Below, piece after piece: positions 11,937 through 22,475 of a stretch of 64,000 nt of DNA. The notes under the pieces were generated by a model. It did not search any database. It was given only the letters and a program-made list of their open reading frames with translations, and had not been told where the DNA came from. The translations under genes and the position numbers were made by a program. The stretch comes from Nothopassalora personata (taxonomy: Eukaryota; Ascomycota; Dothideomycetes; Mycosphaerellales; Mycosphaerellaceae). The number at the start of each line of letters is the position of its first letter. Within the stretch, counting starts at the first letter, position 1. The DNA lies in the NCBI GenBank assembly GCA_033816765.1, contig CM066287.1, positions 4,960,001-5,024,000 of the forward strand, given 5' to 3'.

Positions 11937-12928
11937 TCAGTTTTTCGACTCGCTGACGGATATGCCGCAGGATGTCTCCAAGCCGGAGGATGATGGTCCT
12001 TCGTTCGTCTCTGCTTGCGCGTCTTCCTCGAGTGGTGCTGCCAGCAGAGGCGGAGCTCCTCTCCATCCGTTTCGAATCATGCCTGCTGTGGGATAGCTAC
12101 CTGCTTTGGGTGAAAGCTGATGTCTCTCCTGCCGCGGGTCGAATGCCAACATCCTCAAACTCTGCGCAGCGTCCTCCATGCCATCGTTGCCATATTCAAT
12201 CTTGTGCCCAGCACCAATTATGTCTCTCAAGGCAGCCGCAACCTGCCATTGCTCCAGAACCATGGGTCCGTTGATTTTGCCCACCTGAAAGATCACAGGT
12301 CCTTCCCTTCCCTCAGCATCAATGAGCTTGCCCAGTGGGGTGAGAATCTTCGCCTTCTCTTCCCAATTGCCAGTGTACGTCGAGTCACACCAACTGACAA
12401 CAACGACTCTCAGCTTGGGCGCCTTGTTCAACACATCACACGCTCTGCTTGCTCTTTTGCGAATCTCTGCGCAGAAGAGCTCGAGGCCGAAGCTCGGGTA
12501 GCTTTGTAGCAACAGCACATCGCAAAAGAAGACGACTTCGACCTTGCGAATGCAGGACAAGACGGGACTCTTCTCGAGACATCGGAGCTCGGGATCGACG
12601 CGAAAGAAGTTGAAGGCATGGCTAAACACCAGCTTCCTGTGGCAGGATCAGCATTGGCGGTATTGCAAGTCGGCGTGGACCGAACGTACCAGGTAGATGT
12701 ACTGTAGAAGTAATCAAGGATCTCGTCTGTTATCGTGGGATGAATGCTGAGCAGTGCCTTTGCGGGAGGACGATGCGACACGCTTGTAATGCCTACGGAG
12801 GGAAGTGGATGGGAGACGTTCTCGCGTGGGAGCAAGTAGGCATAGACCTGATTTCGTAGTTCGACCGGGAGTTGCAGAAGAGGCGCCACCCCTGGCTCTC
12901 GGCAGCTCTTTCGGCTCTCCCAAGTCAT
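11937..12928 (-). CDS. Unknown fungal protein with F-box-like N-terminus
   Basis: Two exons, 12928-12690 and 12636-11937, joined across a 53-nt intron (GTACGT..ACAG) to give 312 residues. The N-terminal LLQLPVELRNQVYAYLLP is the F-box-like/2EXR-like opening found in large families of uncharacterised Pezizomycotina proteins. The middle (WKLVFSHAFNFF onward) is a mixed alpha/beta region without a catalytic signature. The C-terminal 70 residues are low complexity. The family may contain SCF-type adaptors, but this is inference. The start is the first ATG in frame, 9 residues before the conserved block. It is divergent from the Sld3 gene, with about 380 nt between starts. Confidence 0.75.
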
Positions 12929-13309
12929 GATAGCCAGGTCGTGGTAGAGGAAGCGGCACAATGAGCATATGATATGTATGCATCCCGCAGTGATGCTCTT
13001 CTAAGATGAGCTACTGCGTACAGGACGAAGATGTTTAGCATACAGTTGTGGCTGCTGTCCCGCTCTCGTGACCTGGAGCATGTGAAAGAGCATCGTCATA
13101 GATGATTGAAAGTGAAACCGGAACGCGTCTGTCTTCGGCGCGTGCGTCCATCGTCGATGCGGCAATTCGCCGGCAAGCAGCACCAAAACAATCGCGGACC
13201 AGATGCATCTTCCCGCGCATTGCTCTTCTTCCCCCCCTGACACGATTAGATGCGCATATGATAGACGACGACGACGACATGTCATTATTACGGCCGATTG
13301 TCAGAGAGC

Positions 13310-15967
13310 ATGTCCATTCATAACGATGCATGTATACAACGCGACACGAGCGACGATATCAACGCCAGAGGGAACGACTTTACGCGCAAACGAAGGCGGG
13401 ATGAGGTCGACAAATCTGCCATTCACAGACGTCCATTCAGCATACGAGTGAGTCCAGTGTTGCTTGGTGTCAGGGCCTGATCTGACGCTCTTCAGGCCGA
13501 CGCCCTTGACGTGTTCGCCAAACCTCGTATCTTCACACCATTATGTTTACTACCACGATCTCGACTCCCGCTTGCCTGTCTGGACACTGCTTACGATGGC
13601 AGCAGATTGTTCTCAGCTCACGTGTCCACCCTGGAAGCTGCCGAAGTACACGAGGCAGGCGATGTTGTGTTGATTGTTGAAGACTCGGAAGAAGCACGAC
13701 TGTACGCAGTCGAAAGGGTTCAGAAGCGACGGTATGCGCTGTGCAGACTGGCGGCATGGGTCGAGACCAAGCACTTGACGAGACAGACAGGCGGGCGTGG
13801 GCCAACGACAGAGCCTCCGCGTAAGAGGCAAGCTTTGCAGCCGCTTGAGCATGGCGAACCATGGTGGAACCATGCTCAAGTCGACGTCGACCTGCACCTG
13901 CCACACTCAGAGACCAATGGGTCGGGCATATCGAAGCTATGTCTGCAGGTACCTACCGATACAAGGCCAACAACTGCCCCAAAGCTGCAGCTCGAACCGA
14001 GCGCCGTCGAGAAAGAACCAGCTACGCTCGAGCCGCCCGCAGAACCACCGACCTCGCCCAAGAGTGTGTCATCGGTAAGCTCTCTCGAAGAACTGGCCAA
14101 GCAGTATCTGGAAGCCCTCTATACCTCGAGGCTGCCCTTGGCCTTCTTTGTCAAAGGTCCCCTAGCCCGAGCACGGGCTGCCTTTACTTTGCAACCTGCA
14201 GATCTAATCGAATTCCTACGAGGAGCAATATTACCGGCTCCAGTCATGGACAAGAAATTCCGAGAGTCAATCACACAGCTGGTAAAGGAACTCTGCGTCC
14301 TGGAAACACCCGAAAAAAATCCTAAACAGCGCAAGAAGCGCAAATGGAAGGCGAAGCGCGATAAAGCCGGCTATTTTGTGGATGAGAAAGACTATGTCGA
14401 GCAATGGTGGCGACGCGAGGATGATGGCGAAAGAGTCATTGGTCCCAACGAGACTGTTGACGCAGCGGTGAAACGACGTTCCCAACGTTTGCGGAACAGA
14501 GAGACGTTCCTGCAGGTCATCTTGATCCATGAGATCACTGCCTTGGAAGCATCGGCACCACATATCCCGCAGGCAGCACCGGCAGACACGGCGCAGACAC
14601 CCTTAGCTCCAGCGGAGGAGGACACACAGTCGAAGACGGACGAGAAAAGGCCCCGAAAGAAGAAAGAGATCGATGTAGCAGTCACGTTGGCCACCCTGCT
14701 CGATCGATTATGCATCTGGTACTCTATTGAGAGCAGCTCGCCTGTCAAGAACGGAGGGGCTGCAGAGGATGAGGCTAAGGGTGAAGCAAACGATGACCTC
14801 AAGAGCTTTGCCAGGGATGTCATCGTGCCCTTCTTCCAATCTCGCATTCCCGAATTGGCAAATGCCACCAGTGGTAAGCTGGGAGGCCCGCAGGCGCCAA
14901 CTCCCAAGAGGAAGACTGCATCGACTGCGAGAAGGCCGGGGGAGCCGGCGGCGCGACAAGCACCCGAGCAGAAGCCCAGAGGACCGCTGGCTAGAGTCTC
15001 GACTGATACCTTGAAGCGGTCGAGCAAGCGACCACCGGTCTTGCATCGCGCGGCTACCGACACCGATGCTCTGATCCCTCTGGTGAAGCGCGAGATGAGC
15101 GAACCTCGTCCATTGCACGGTATACCTGTGGTCAAGAAAAGCAAACCACAACCTGGCCAGCGCGTGCAGCCGAAGCGAGTGAGCCTGCTGGAACAAGCTT
15201 CGTTCGGACGGCGTGAAGTGGATCTATCAGCAATGTCGCAAGCCAACGACACGAAGATGCGCAAGAAGGCCGACGTAGAGGCGAGACTGCGAGATGCTAT
15301 CACCACGCTCAAGAAGCCCAACAGAGATCGTGCTGTCGAGGAGATCGCCAAGCATGCTGATCAAAGCTTCGCGAAGGCCATCGCGAAAGGCAGAAATCAG
15401 ACACACCACCCGCGCAAGGCAGGTGCGGAGAAGAAGTTACATGCTGTCAGCGCGACTCCCAGCCAGATCAAGGCCACGCCGGTGCCTAAGAGGCGTGTGG
15501 AGAAGGACGCAACGAATAGTCGAGGATCAGCAGGGATATCAATCGTGCCCTCGTCGTCCGCGAGACTGCTGGCTCGACCTGGTGACGTGCCCAGCAGCAG
15601 CTTCGCGGTGCCACAGTCTGGGCACCGACCGCGGCATGCAAATGTCGAGGAAACACCCTCGCGGGGGCTCGCCAAGTTCATGCCGGCTGCCTTATCTCAC
15701 CAGCCAGGTACACTGCTGGAGTCGCCCACGGCCAGCCGTACAGCGCAGATTGCGCAGACGCCTGCGAAGCCCATCAAGATGGCCTCGCTGGCGGAGACTC
15801 CTGGGTCCAAACCGGGTGGCTGGCAGACGCGGACTTGGAGTCCCTTGAAACTGCACAATAAGAACACTGCACAGTGCAATGACGACGGTCTAGCACTCAC
15901 AGAAATCAACGGCGCGTCGATTTACGATGCCTTGGGCTGGAATGACGATTACGATGAACTTGCATAG
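13310..15967 (+). CDS. SLD3: DNA replication initiation factor Sld3 (Treslin/TICRR-type)
   Basis: Sld3 recruits Cdc45 to loaded MCM helicase at origins and, once phosphorylated by CDK, binds Dpb11. Exons 13310-13447 and 13496-15967 encode 869 residues; the 48-nt intron (GTGAGT..TTCAG) is phase 0. The N-terminal part contains PRIFTPLCLLPRSRLPLACL and RLYAVERVQKRRYALCRL, characteristic of fungal Sld3. The central Sld3/Treslin domain follows, with an EELAKQYLEALYTSRLPLAF start, a Lys-rich RKKRKWKAKRDKAGYF segment and YVEQWWRRE. The C-terminal 400 residues are disordered, basic and rich in SP/TP sites, as expected for CDK targets (for example TWSPLK near the end). ATG 13310 is in the frame that fits the junction; the nearer ATG at 13401 is out of phase. 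Confidence 0.85.
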
Positions 15968-15999
15968 CGTTGCATAGCCTTTCCTTTGTATGCCCCATT

Positions 16000-17514
16000 T
16001 CATGAGAACGGAGGAGGCCTCGGGCCATCTTGAAAAAGCTCAAATATTCCTTTCCCGTCGTCGTCTATCCAGGCATGAAACATTCCACCGCAGTTGAAGT
16101 CGTAGACGATCTTGCCCTGGCCATTGACAAGTTCAATACCGATGATGCCGCCTTCGCCTTCCCCGGTCTTATGCCAGCGATCTTCTGCGGAACGTTGAAG
16201 TTGTCCTCCGGGACCGGCGACGGCGGTGACTGCTTGCTGCAGAGAGACTCCAGCGTTGGTGCTTGGAGACGAAGTGCTGGGTCCCGAGGCGTAACGTGCG
16301 ATCGCTGCGGCTGTGCGAACGGCGTTCATTCGGAGAAAGCTGTCGCCGTTGCCAGTGCCTGACATGGCTACCGCGCGGACCTGAGAGCTTTCGTGGTGGG
16401 TTTCGCGAGGTAGGCTTTGGTAGCTGAAAAGGCTTGGCAGACAGCTTGAGAGGATGGCCACTGGCGACGACGGGGGTGAAAGTGTAGATCGCGTTGCTGC
16501 CTCAAACCATTGCTCCGCCCAGAAGCCTGCTCCAAGCGTGGGCGTGTCGCCGATTCGGCCTGGGAGCTTGTTTGTAAGTCCACCTGTGGACGTAGCGACG
16601 CAGAGGGTACCCGTGCTATCCAGGACCACAGCTCCAACGGTCCCCTGCGGTAGATATTCCTTCCCGTCCCACTGCGAATCCGTGATCCCGATGGCCTCGT
16701 CTAACCCACCCATCCCTTGTCCCTCTACGGACTCCTGCCCTTCCCACCCCGCCTCCTCATCAACCTTCCTCCTCTCCCTCTCAAACTCTTCGTCCTCATG
16801 CTCCAACCCCAAACCCCGCCTGTGTTCATCCCACCTCCTCCTCGTCCAAAACCAACTCGGTCTACACTCCTCCACGCCCCACCCCCTCGCCAGCCTCTCC
16901 ACCGTCTCTCCCTCAAGCTGACAATGCCCCAATGCCCCGCCTCCATCCTCTTGCTCTCCACGTATCAACATCTCCCTCGCCAGCTTGATGGGATGTCTTG
17001 TCCTGCGGACTTTCATCACGCCGACGCCTCCCTTGTGATAGCCGTTGGAAACCATGACGGAAGCTTCGAGTTCGTGGGTTCCGGCTGTGGTGTAGACTGC
17101 TCCGCGGCCGGCGTTGAAGAGGGGGTTCAGTTCGAGGAGGGAGACGGCGTAGGTTGCAATATCCAGGGCTGTGGCGTTTGGTTGGGACAGTGCGTGATTT
17201 GCGTGGGAGAGGATGGAGAGGAGGGCATGTTTGTACGCTTGGTAGGAGGCTTTCGGCATATTCTTTCTGGTGATGTTGCCGGCACCGCCGTGGATGATGA
17301 TGCGCGGGGTGATTGGGGCGGGTTTGTGGGAGTAGTTCATGATTGTCATGAGGAGAGAAGTGAGATGATGAGATGATTGAGAGAGGTACTTAGCCTGGAG
17401 TGTGAGAGATGGTGCTATTGTTGTATGTTTGAGCATAAAGGATGAAGCATTGGGAGACGGCGGGCGAGATAGGCCAGCCAGCCCGATAAGAGCTGTGCTA
17501 GCTTCGCCGTGCAT
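16000..17514 (-). CDS. Asparaginase-2/taspase family N-terminal nucleophile hydrolase
   Basis: Single-exon gene of up to 504 residues. Members self-cleave before a threonine that becomes the nucleophile, and hydrolyse asparagine, isoaspartyl peptides or glycosylasparagine. Visible: IIIHGGAGN at residues 72-80, FNAGRGAVYTTAG with ELEASVM at 133-154, the cleavage site GTVGAVVLD with Thr292, then CVATSTGGLTNKLPGRIGD, and a C-terminal AMSGTGNGDSFLR block. A charged, low-complexity linker (residues about 185-285, Glu/Arg-rich) lengthens the alpha chain compared with bacterial enzymes. The first ATG (17514) would add about 55 weakly conserved residues; ATG 17349 or 17340, just before the conserved core, is the more likely start. 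It is convergent with Sld3, 32 nt apart. Confidence 0.85.
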   Translation of the reverse strand: MHGEASTALIGLAGLSRPPSPNASSFMLKHTTIAPSLTLQAKYLSQSSHHLTSLLMTIMNYSHKPAPITPRIIIHGGAGNITRKNMPKASYQAYKHALLSILSHANHALSQPNATALDIATYAVSLLELNPLFNAGRGAVYTTAGTHELEASVMVSNGYHKGGVGVMKVRRTRHPIKLAREMLIRGEQEDGGGALGHCQLEGETVERLARGWGVEECRPSWFWTRRRWDEHRRGLGLEHEDEEFERERRKVDEEAGWEGQESVEGQGMGGLDEAIGITDSQWDGKEYLPQGTVGAVVLDSTGTLCVATSTGGLTNKLPGRIGDTPTLGAGFWAEQWFEAATRSTLSPPSSPVAILSSCLPSLFSYQSLPRETHHESSQVRAVAMSGTGNGDSFLRMNAVRTAAAIARYASGPSTSSPSTNAGVSLQQAVTAVAGPGGQLQRSAEDRWHKTGEGEGGIIGIELVNGQGKIVYDFNCGGMFHAWIDDDGKGIFELFQDGPRPPPFS

Positions 17515-17734
17515 ATCTTGACATTATTTGCGCCACAACACCAGTAGTCAAGCGTAGTTTGGAAGCATTGATGGCTCAAGCAATACTCATTATTCATGCC
17601 CACAAGAGGCCTTCGACAGACTAGTGTACATCCGAAGATATAACTGCTCTCCCCATGTCATGCGCTTTCCCAGCGTCGTGCTCCCGGGTTGTGCAGTTCA
17701 CGAAGATGGAGTTTATTTATTTTTCATCACATCA

Positions 17735-19126
17735 CTATGCCCCTGGCAGCGACTGAACTCTTTCAATAATGTCGTCCCGTAATTCTACAAAGTGTTCCGT
17801 TTTTGCATCTGGTGTCTCATCGTTGTAGTCCGACTCGTTATCTGCGTCTTCCTGTTTCGAGTCGTTTGCAGGCTGCTGAAGTTCGTTTTCCTCGAAATCT
17901 CTGCGATCACATGTATCCGCCGTCTGGCTTTGTGCTGTGGGTGGCATCACCTCCGAAGCCTCCGTATACGATGTCATGAGCGTGCTGGTGGAGGGATTCC
18001 TCTGCGAGTCTGTTCGGGACCAGAAGTCTTCGCCGTTTTGACGCTCAATCGATCCGGCGAATGAAGAACTGCTCGACTCGTGCATAGAAGGCTCTCGAGA
18101 GTGACCTGGGATTGAAGTCAGCGCAAAAGTCTCCAGGGTGGCGAGGCACGGGATGTGTGTACCTGAGGGCGCTGGTGCTGCTCTTGATGGTAGAGTTGGA
18201 CTGGCTGCGGTCCGGCAGACGTACGACTCCCGATCGTCCGAGTACTCGCTACGACATGAACCGCCGCAGTCGCTCCTCCCTCCTTGCGTCGCCACGAGCG
18301 GCCGAGAACCCTCCTTACCCTTGCCCTTGCCCTTGCCCTTTTCACCCTTCAGGTTTGGTAGAGCCTCTTTGTGTCTAAAGTAGGCCGATCTTTGACGAGC
18401 TGTTGAGTGATCCGCTGTCATGCTATGGCTTGCATGCGCAGCATATCCGGCACAGCGATTCACGGCTGACATGTTCGAAGCTCTTTCCGGCTCAAAATCT
18501 GCTCCAGAAATTCCAAGCTCAGCATAGGCTTGATTAACAGCTTCGATCGATGTGCTGTTCGTTTGTTGACCTGCTGCAACGGAATGATATGATCTCGAAC
18601 TAGGTCGGTTCTGCTCCGAAGCACTGCTCGATATCTCAGCGTGGCTGACATGTGTGTGCCTATCACGCATTGACGTTGATGATGATGCCGTTCGGTACAT
18701 ATCAGAGCCGTACATCACTGCACCCTGGGAGGAGCTGGTGCTTGAATTTGCTGCGTTGGACCCCGAATCTCCGTACAGCTTCAGATGAAAATTAGGGTGC
18801 GTCGGCATCTGCCTCGAGGACCAATTTTGAGACGCAATTCTAGTATGGCTTGAAACGCTGTGCATGGATCCAGCAGTGCTGAAGCCGATATTTGAACAGA
18901 CACTTCGCCTTCTTGCTTCGTTGGCCTTGGCCACCAGATCGGGTCGCTGTTCAACAGGCATTGAGAGTACCATATCCCGCTCAGCATATCGAGGCTTGTA
19001 TGTGCGCCGCGGCGGCGGCGGCGGTTTGTTTTTCTCCTTGCCATCGCCTGCGACATGTGCTGGAGGGGATGTGGACTGTCGGCGTTTGAAGAGTCCTAGA
19101 AATCCAGACTGTTTGGCTTCCTGCAT
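17735..19126 (-). CDS. Disordered Ser-rich protein of unknown function
   Basis: 463 codons from ATG 19126; the frame is open a little farther upstream but has no earlier ATG. Not recognised. The N-terminus (MQEAKQSGFLGLFKRRQS) is short, amphipathic and basic. A Pro-rich stretch PPPPPRRTYKPRY follows, then the conserved-looking segment RDMVLSMPVEQRPDLVAKA. The remainder is Ser/Thr/His-rich, with a KGKGKGKGKE run made by a hexanucleotide repeat and an acidic C-terminus ending in ELRDDIIERVQSLPGA. The 57-nt stretch 18162-18106 has perfect intron ends (GTACAC, branch GCTGAC, CCAG) but is open and in frame, so it may be spliced out. Confidence 0.65.
   Translation of the reverse strand: MQEAKQSGFLGLFKRRQSTSPPAHVAGDGKEKNKPPPPPRRTYKPRYAERDMVLSMPVEQRPDLVAKANEARRRSVCSNIGFSTAGSMHSVSSHTRIASQNWSSRQMPTHPNFHLKLYGDSGSNAANSSTSSSQGAVMYGSDMYRTASSSTSMRDRHTHVSHAEISSSASEQNRPSSRSYHSVAAGQQTNSTSIEAVNQAYAELGISGADFEPERASNMSAVNRCAGYAAHASHSMTADHSTARQRSAYFRHKEALPNLKGEKGKGKGKGKEGSRPLVATQGGRSDCGGSCRSEYSDDRESYVCRTAASPTLPSRAAPAPSGTHIPCLATLETFALTSIPGHSREPSMHESSSSSFAGSIERQNGEDFWSRTDSQRNPSTSTLMTSYTEASEVMPPTAQSQTADTCDRRDFEENELQQPANDSKQEDADNESDYNDETPDAKTEHFVELRDDIIERVQSLPGA
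18316..18341 (+). repeat. Hexanucleotide repeat CCCTTG
   Basis: About four tandem CCCTTG units inside the disordered minus-strand coding region, encoding alternating Lys-Gly on that strand. Confidence 0.7.
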
Positions 19127-19852
19127 GGTGAAGATGCTCTCCACGCAGACGTTATAATCGGTATCTCAAGCCTCCGACCGATGCTTTGTCCTTGAATCGC
19201 AACGTGTTCAGCTCGACTTCCAATTGTAATTCAAACACGCGTCGCGTCTGAACAGTAGCAAGATGCCGAGCACATTGCTCATTACGAAGTGCTTCCTAAG
19301 ACGCGGTGCGCTTCCTGACATTTGGAGATGGAAAGACAAGTTATTTTTTTACGCGAGTCCAGGGTAGAGGCGGGTACCACACGCGCGGCGAACAGTATAG
19401 ACTAGAATCGAGCTTCCATGGTTGCGAGTACAAATAACGTTCGCGGGCGGTGGTCAGTCTGGATGCGGAACTGGCATCTGCGCGTACTTTGTCAGTGGTT
19501 GCCGCCAAAGATGCTGTGCTGTCGCGCCTCTAGCCGAGGCCGATGTATGTTTCTCGAGTCGGTGTCAAGTATGCTTGATCGTCGACAATCATCATGGAAG
19601 CGACCGATTGCTCGCAGTATTAGCACGGCGCGACTGGAAGTGTAAGCGGGAGTTGTGGACGCGTGGGGCAGTAGAAGTAAGGTTTGTACCCCAGGCCGAT
19701 TGGGTTCGAAGCAGAGTTTGAGACACGGGCAATTGTTACTGCTTCCAGAACCTCGGGATAGTGGACAGGAGGATAGGGCACTGGCAAGCCTAATACGGAA
19801 GGTCGTGGGCTTGCCAGGAATGCAGGTACCACTCCGACTTGGATTAATCCCA
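19127..19852. other. Intergenic, nothing recognised
   Basis: Roughly 700 nt between the start of the disordered minus-strand gene and the 3' end of borealin. A T-run lies near 19340. No frame with family features was found. Confidence 0.4.
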
Positions 19853-20811
19853 TCAATTCCTCTTCCTAAGCGTTCTTCCAGCCGCTGCGGTAGGAGGAGG
19901 CCTAGGTTCTTGCCTTACCGTCGCCGGCCTTTTGCTGACTGTGGCGGTCTTTGCCATTCTCTTGGGCACGGGCGTTTTCCTGGTGCCCGGCTTTGTTACT
20001 ATCGTTGTGCCGGCGCTGGAGTCACTGGCGCCGCTCGTCCTCCCATCATCTGCCACGGCGGTGGCGACAGTACGCTTGGCAGTCTGGCGACTGGGAGCAC
20101 GGGTCGAGGCCTTCGTGGGCGGTGCTGCTGACTGTGTTGACGACAGGTTTGATGGATTCAGAGGTGATTGTGGATAAGTCCGCGAGTTGTGCGACTTTGG
20201 TGAGAGCACGCCGGCAGGTGCAGGTCCTGCTTTGCGTGAAGCGGTGCGTGTCGCTTTCGAGTTGGCAACCACGCCGCCTAATTTGGTGCGTTTCTTGGGG
20301 CTGGCAAGGTCTTGCGTGTCTGATGCAGGTAGATTCTCCTTGTCATCTCCAGTGGAGATGTCATCGCTAAGAAGCTGTCAGCTTGGCACCCAAGCCATGG
20401 ATGACATAGCATACCTTTTCCTCTTGGATGATGGTTTACTGGGAGCCGGAGCCTTGGTCGCGGCTTGTGCAACCTGGACCTTTGATGCTACAGACATTGG
20501 CGGTGGAGGTGCTGGATTCGCCTTGGCAGTGTGCTCGTCGACCAGGTCTTGGATGTTTCGCTTCCTCAAGGCTTGCGGGATGCGGTTGACGCGCATTTCG
20601 AGTCGCGTGCGCAGACCTTGTGCTTGCAATGCGTACTGTGCTCGCAGCTTACGCGCTCTCTCCGTGACTAGACGCGTCAGAAAGCGCCATATGTGCTGTT
20701 GTAACCAGACGACCCACTCTCTAATTGCAGGTCATCGACCAAGGCCTGCTTCTCTCTCTGCGTTATGCCCGCGACCCGCTTCGCAGGACTTCTGTACGGT
20801 GTGTTCGACAT
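19853..20811 (-). CDS. Borealin/Nbl1-like chromosomal passenger complex subunit
   Basis: Borealin (Nbl1 in yeast) bundles with survivin/Bir1 and the INCENP/Sli15 N-terminus to target Aurora B. Three exons, 20811-20718, 20667-20415 and 20366-19853, encode 286 residues. The N-terminal domain reads MSNTPYRSPAKRVAGITQRE, then KQALVDDLQLE joined at the first intron to ITERARKLRAQYALQAQ and LRTRLEMRVNRIPQALRKR, a long helix typical of the Nbl1/borealin N-terminal family. The remaining 200 residues are disordered, basic and rich in S/T-P, as in filamentous-fungal borealins, which are longer than yeast Nbl1. It shares a 466-nt divergent promoter with RPN10. Confidence 0.82.
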
Positions 20812-20867
20812 CTTCACACTTCTTCCTTGCTACCCCTCTGTTCAATCGGGTTAGGCCTTGTATATGG

Positions 20868-20868
<1 letters not shown>

Positions 20869-20898
<30 letters not shown>
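20869..20898 (+). repeat. TTG trinucleotide microsatellite
   Basis: Ten uninterrupted TTG units, about 60 nt upstream of the borealin start codon, in its probable 5' leader (reads as CAA repeats on the transcribed strand). Confidence 0.95.
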
Positions 20899-20899
<1 letters not shown>

Positions 20900-21277
20900 G
20901 GGTCCGGCGCTGTGTGAATTTCCGTGTCTGCGGTGAAACCTGATAGTATGATGTTTTAGTATCTGTTCTTCCAATTGTAAAGTGTTGTATCCAAGCTGCG
21001 GTGGACAGGCGCAAGAGAAGTGTGCGTGTGGGTGTTGTTTGGGAGTGTTTTGATGATGAATCCTTCAGCTTCAGCTTCCTTGTGACGCGCATCGGCCGCT
21101 TTCTGCCCGATTGTCCGCTTCGCAGCTCCAGTTGAGCTCCATCAGGTCACCAACGACACTAGAACTACGCCCACACATCTACAGCGACACCATCTCCATC
21201 TCACTGCGATCTGCTGCTACACACTCGATTGACTGCACCACGTTCAATCCAATCAACGCCCAGAAACGAACGCCAAG

Positions 21278-22322
21278 ATGGTGCTCGAGGCGACGATGAT
21301 AGTGTATGGCCACCTCACGTGCATCACCTATGTCCAAAAGGCTAACGCACCATCCACAGCGTCGACAACAGCGAAAGCAGCAGAAACGGCGATTACGTTC
21401 CCTCGCGATGGGAGGCCCAAGTCGACGCCGCCAACCTCATCTTCCACTCCAAGACACAGGCGAACCCCGAATCCTCAGTCGGCCTGATGAGCATGGGCGG
21501 CAGCGGTCCAGAGGTCCTCACTACTCTCACGACAAATCCAGGCAAGATACTAGACGGCCTGCACCGGACAAAGGTCAAGGGCGAATCGCATCTCTACACA
21601 GGCATCATGATCGCATCGGTACGGGCACATGCACCATACGAAGGAAGCATGTGCGTCCTGCTAACACAACCATCTAGCTAGCACTCAAGCACAGACAGAA
21701 CAAGTCTCAAAGACAACGCATCATCGTCTTCACCTGCTCCCCGATCGCCGATTCGTCAGCCACGCTCACCAAACTAGCCAAGCGCATGAAGAAGAACAAC
21801 ACCAGCATCGACATCATCGCATTCGGCGATCTCACAGAAGAGAGCCTCGACAAGCTCCGCGCATTCAACGAGGCCGTCAAATCGAATGAGGGCTCACACC
21901 TCGAAATCATCCCACCGGGGCCAAACCTCCTCTCCGACACCATCGTGGCATCACCGATTCTGGCAGGTGAGGGTGGCGGCGCAGTGCCAAATGGCGGAGG
22001 AGCAGGCGGCGAGGGCGGCGGCGCAGGAGGAGACTTTGAGTTTGGTGTCGACCCCAATCTGGATCCAGAGCTCGCACTTGTGCTGCGAATGTCCATGGAG
22101 GAAGAGAAGGAGCGGCAAGAGCGCGAGAAGAAGCAACGAGAGGAAGCCGAGGGCAAGTCAAATCTGGAGAGTGTGCCCGAGGGTAAGGAAGGCGAGTCGA
22201 GTGAGAGTCAGCCTCTGCTAGATGGAAATGGCGAGCCCAGTGGCTCGGCATCGGGCAGTGCAGGTACTCAGGCGAAGCGACCGGAGGACAAGAAAGACGA
22301 TGACAAGATGGACACCGCATAA
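21278..22322 (+). CDS. RPN10: 26S proteasome ubiquitin receptor Rpn10
   Basis: Rpn10 sits at the base-lid junction of the 19S particle and binds polyubiquitin. Exons 21278-21303, 21360-21618 and 21678-22322 encode 309 residues. The N-terminal VWA domain starts MVLEATMIVVDNSESSRNGD, contains the MIDAS-like DNSES and continues through LMSMGGSGPEVLTTLT, HLYTGIMIASLALKHR and IDIIAFGDL. A Gly-rich linker follows. One ubiquitin-interacting motif is clear: DPELALVLRMSMEEEKERQ. The tail is acidic and Lys-rich and ends DKMDTA. Both introns are 55-60 nt and phase-consistent. Confidence 0.93.
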
Positions 22323-22475
22323 GAATGGCTCGTCAGATCGATGGGGAGAACTTGCTACGATTGCCTGTAACATAGCCAGGATGATGAAGATCCTGGCAAG
22401 ATAGAAGCAGCCTGCACTATGATCTTGGTGGTGGGGATTAGCACGGCTACCACTGTCTGCATGGCATAGACTTTC

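Noticed and set aside
13401..13447. ATG at 13401 as Sld3 start
   Set aside because: Its frame does not match the phase required at the 13448-13495 intron; ATG 13310 does.
14392..15351. Minus-strand 319-codon frame in the Sld3 gene
   Set aside because: Antisense shadow of the Sld3 coding region; the composition is Ser/Cys-rich junk and no motif is present.
20871..20974. Poly-Thr minus frame spanning the TTG repeat
   Set aside because: Created by the microsatellite; it lies outside the borealin reading frame.
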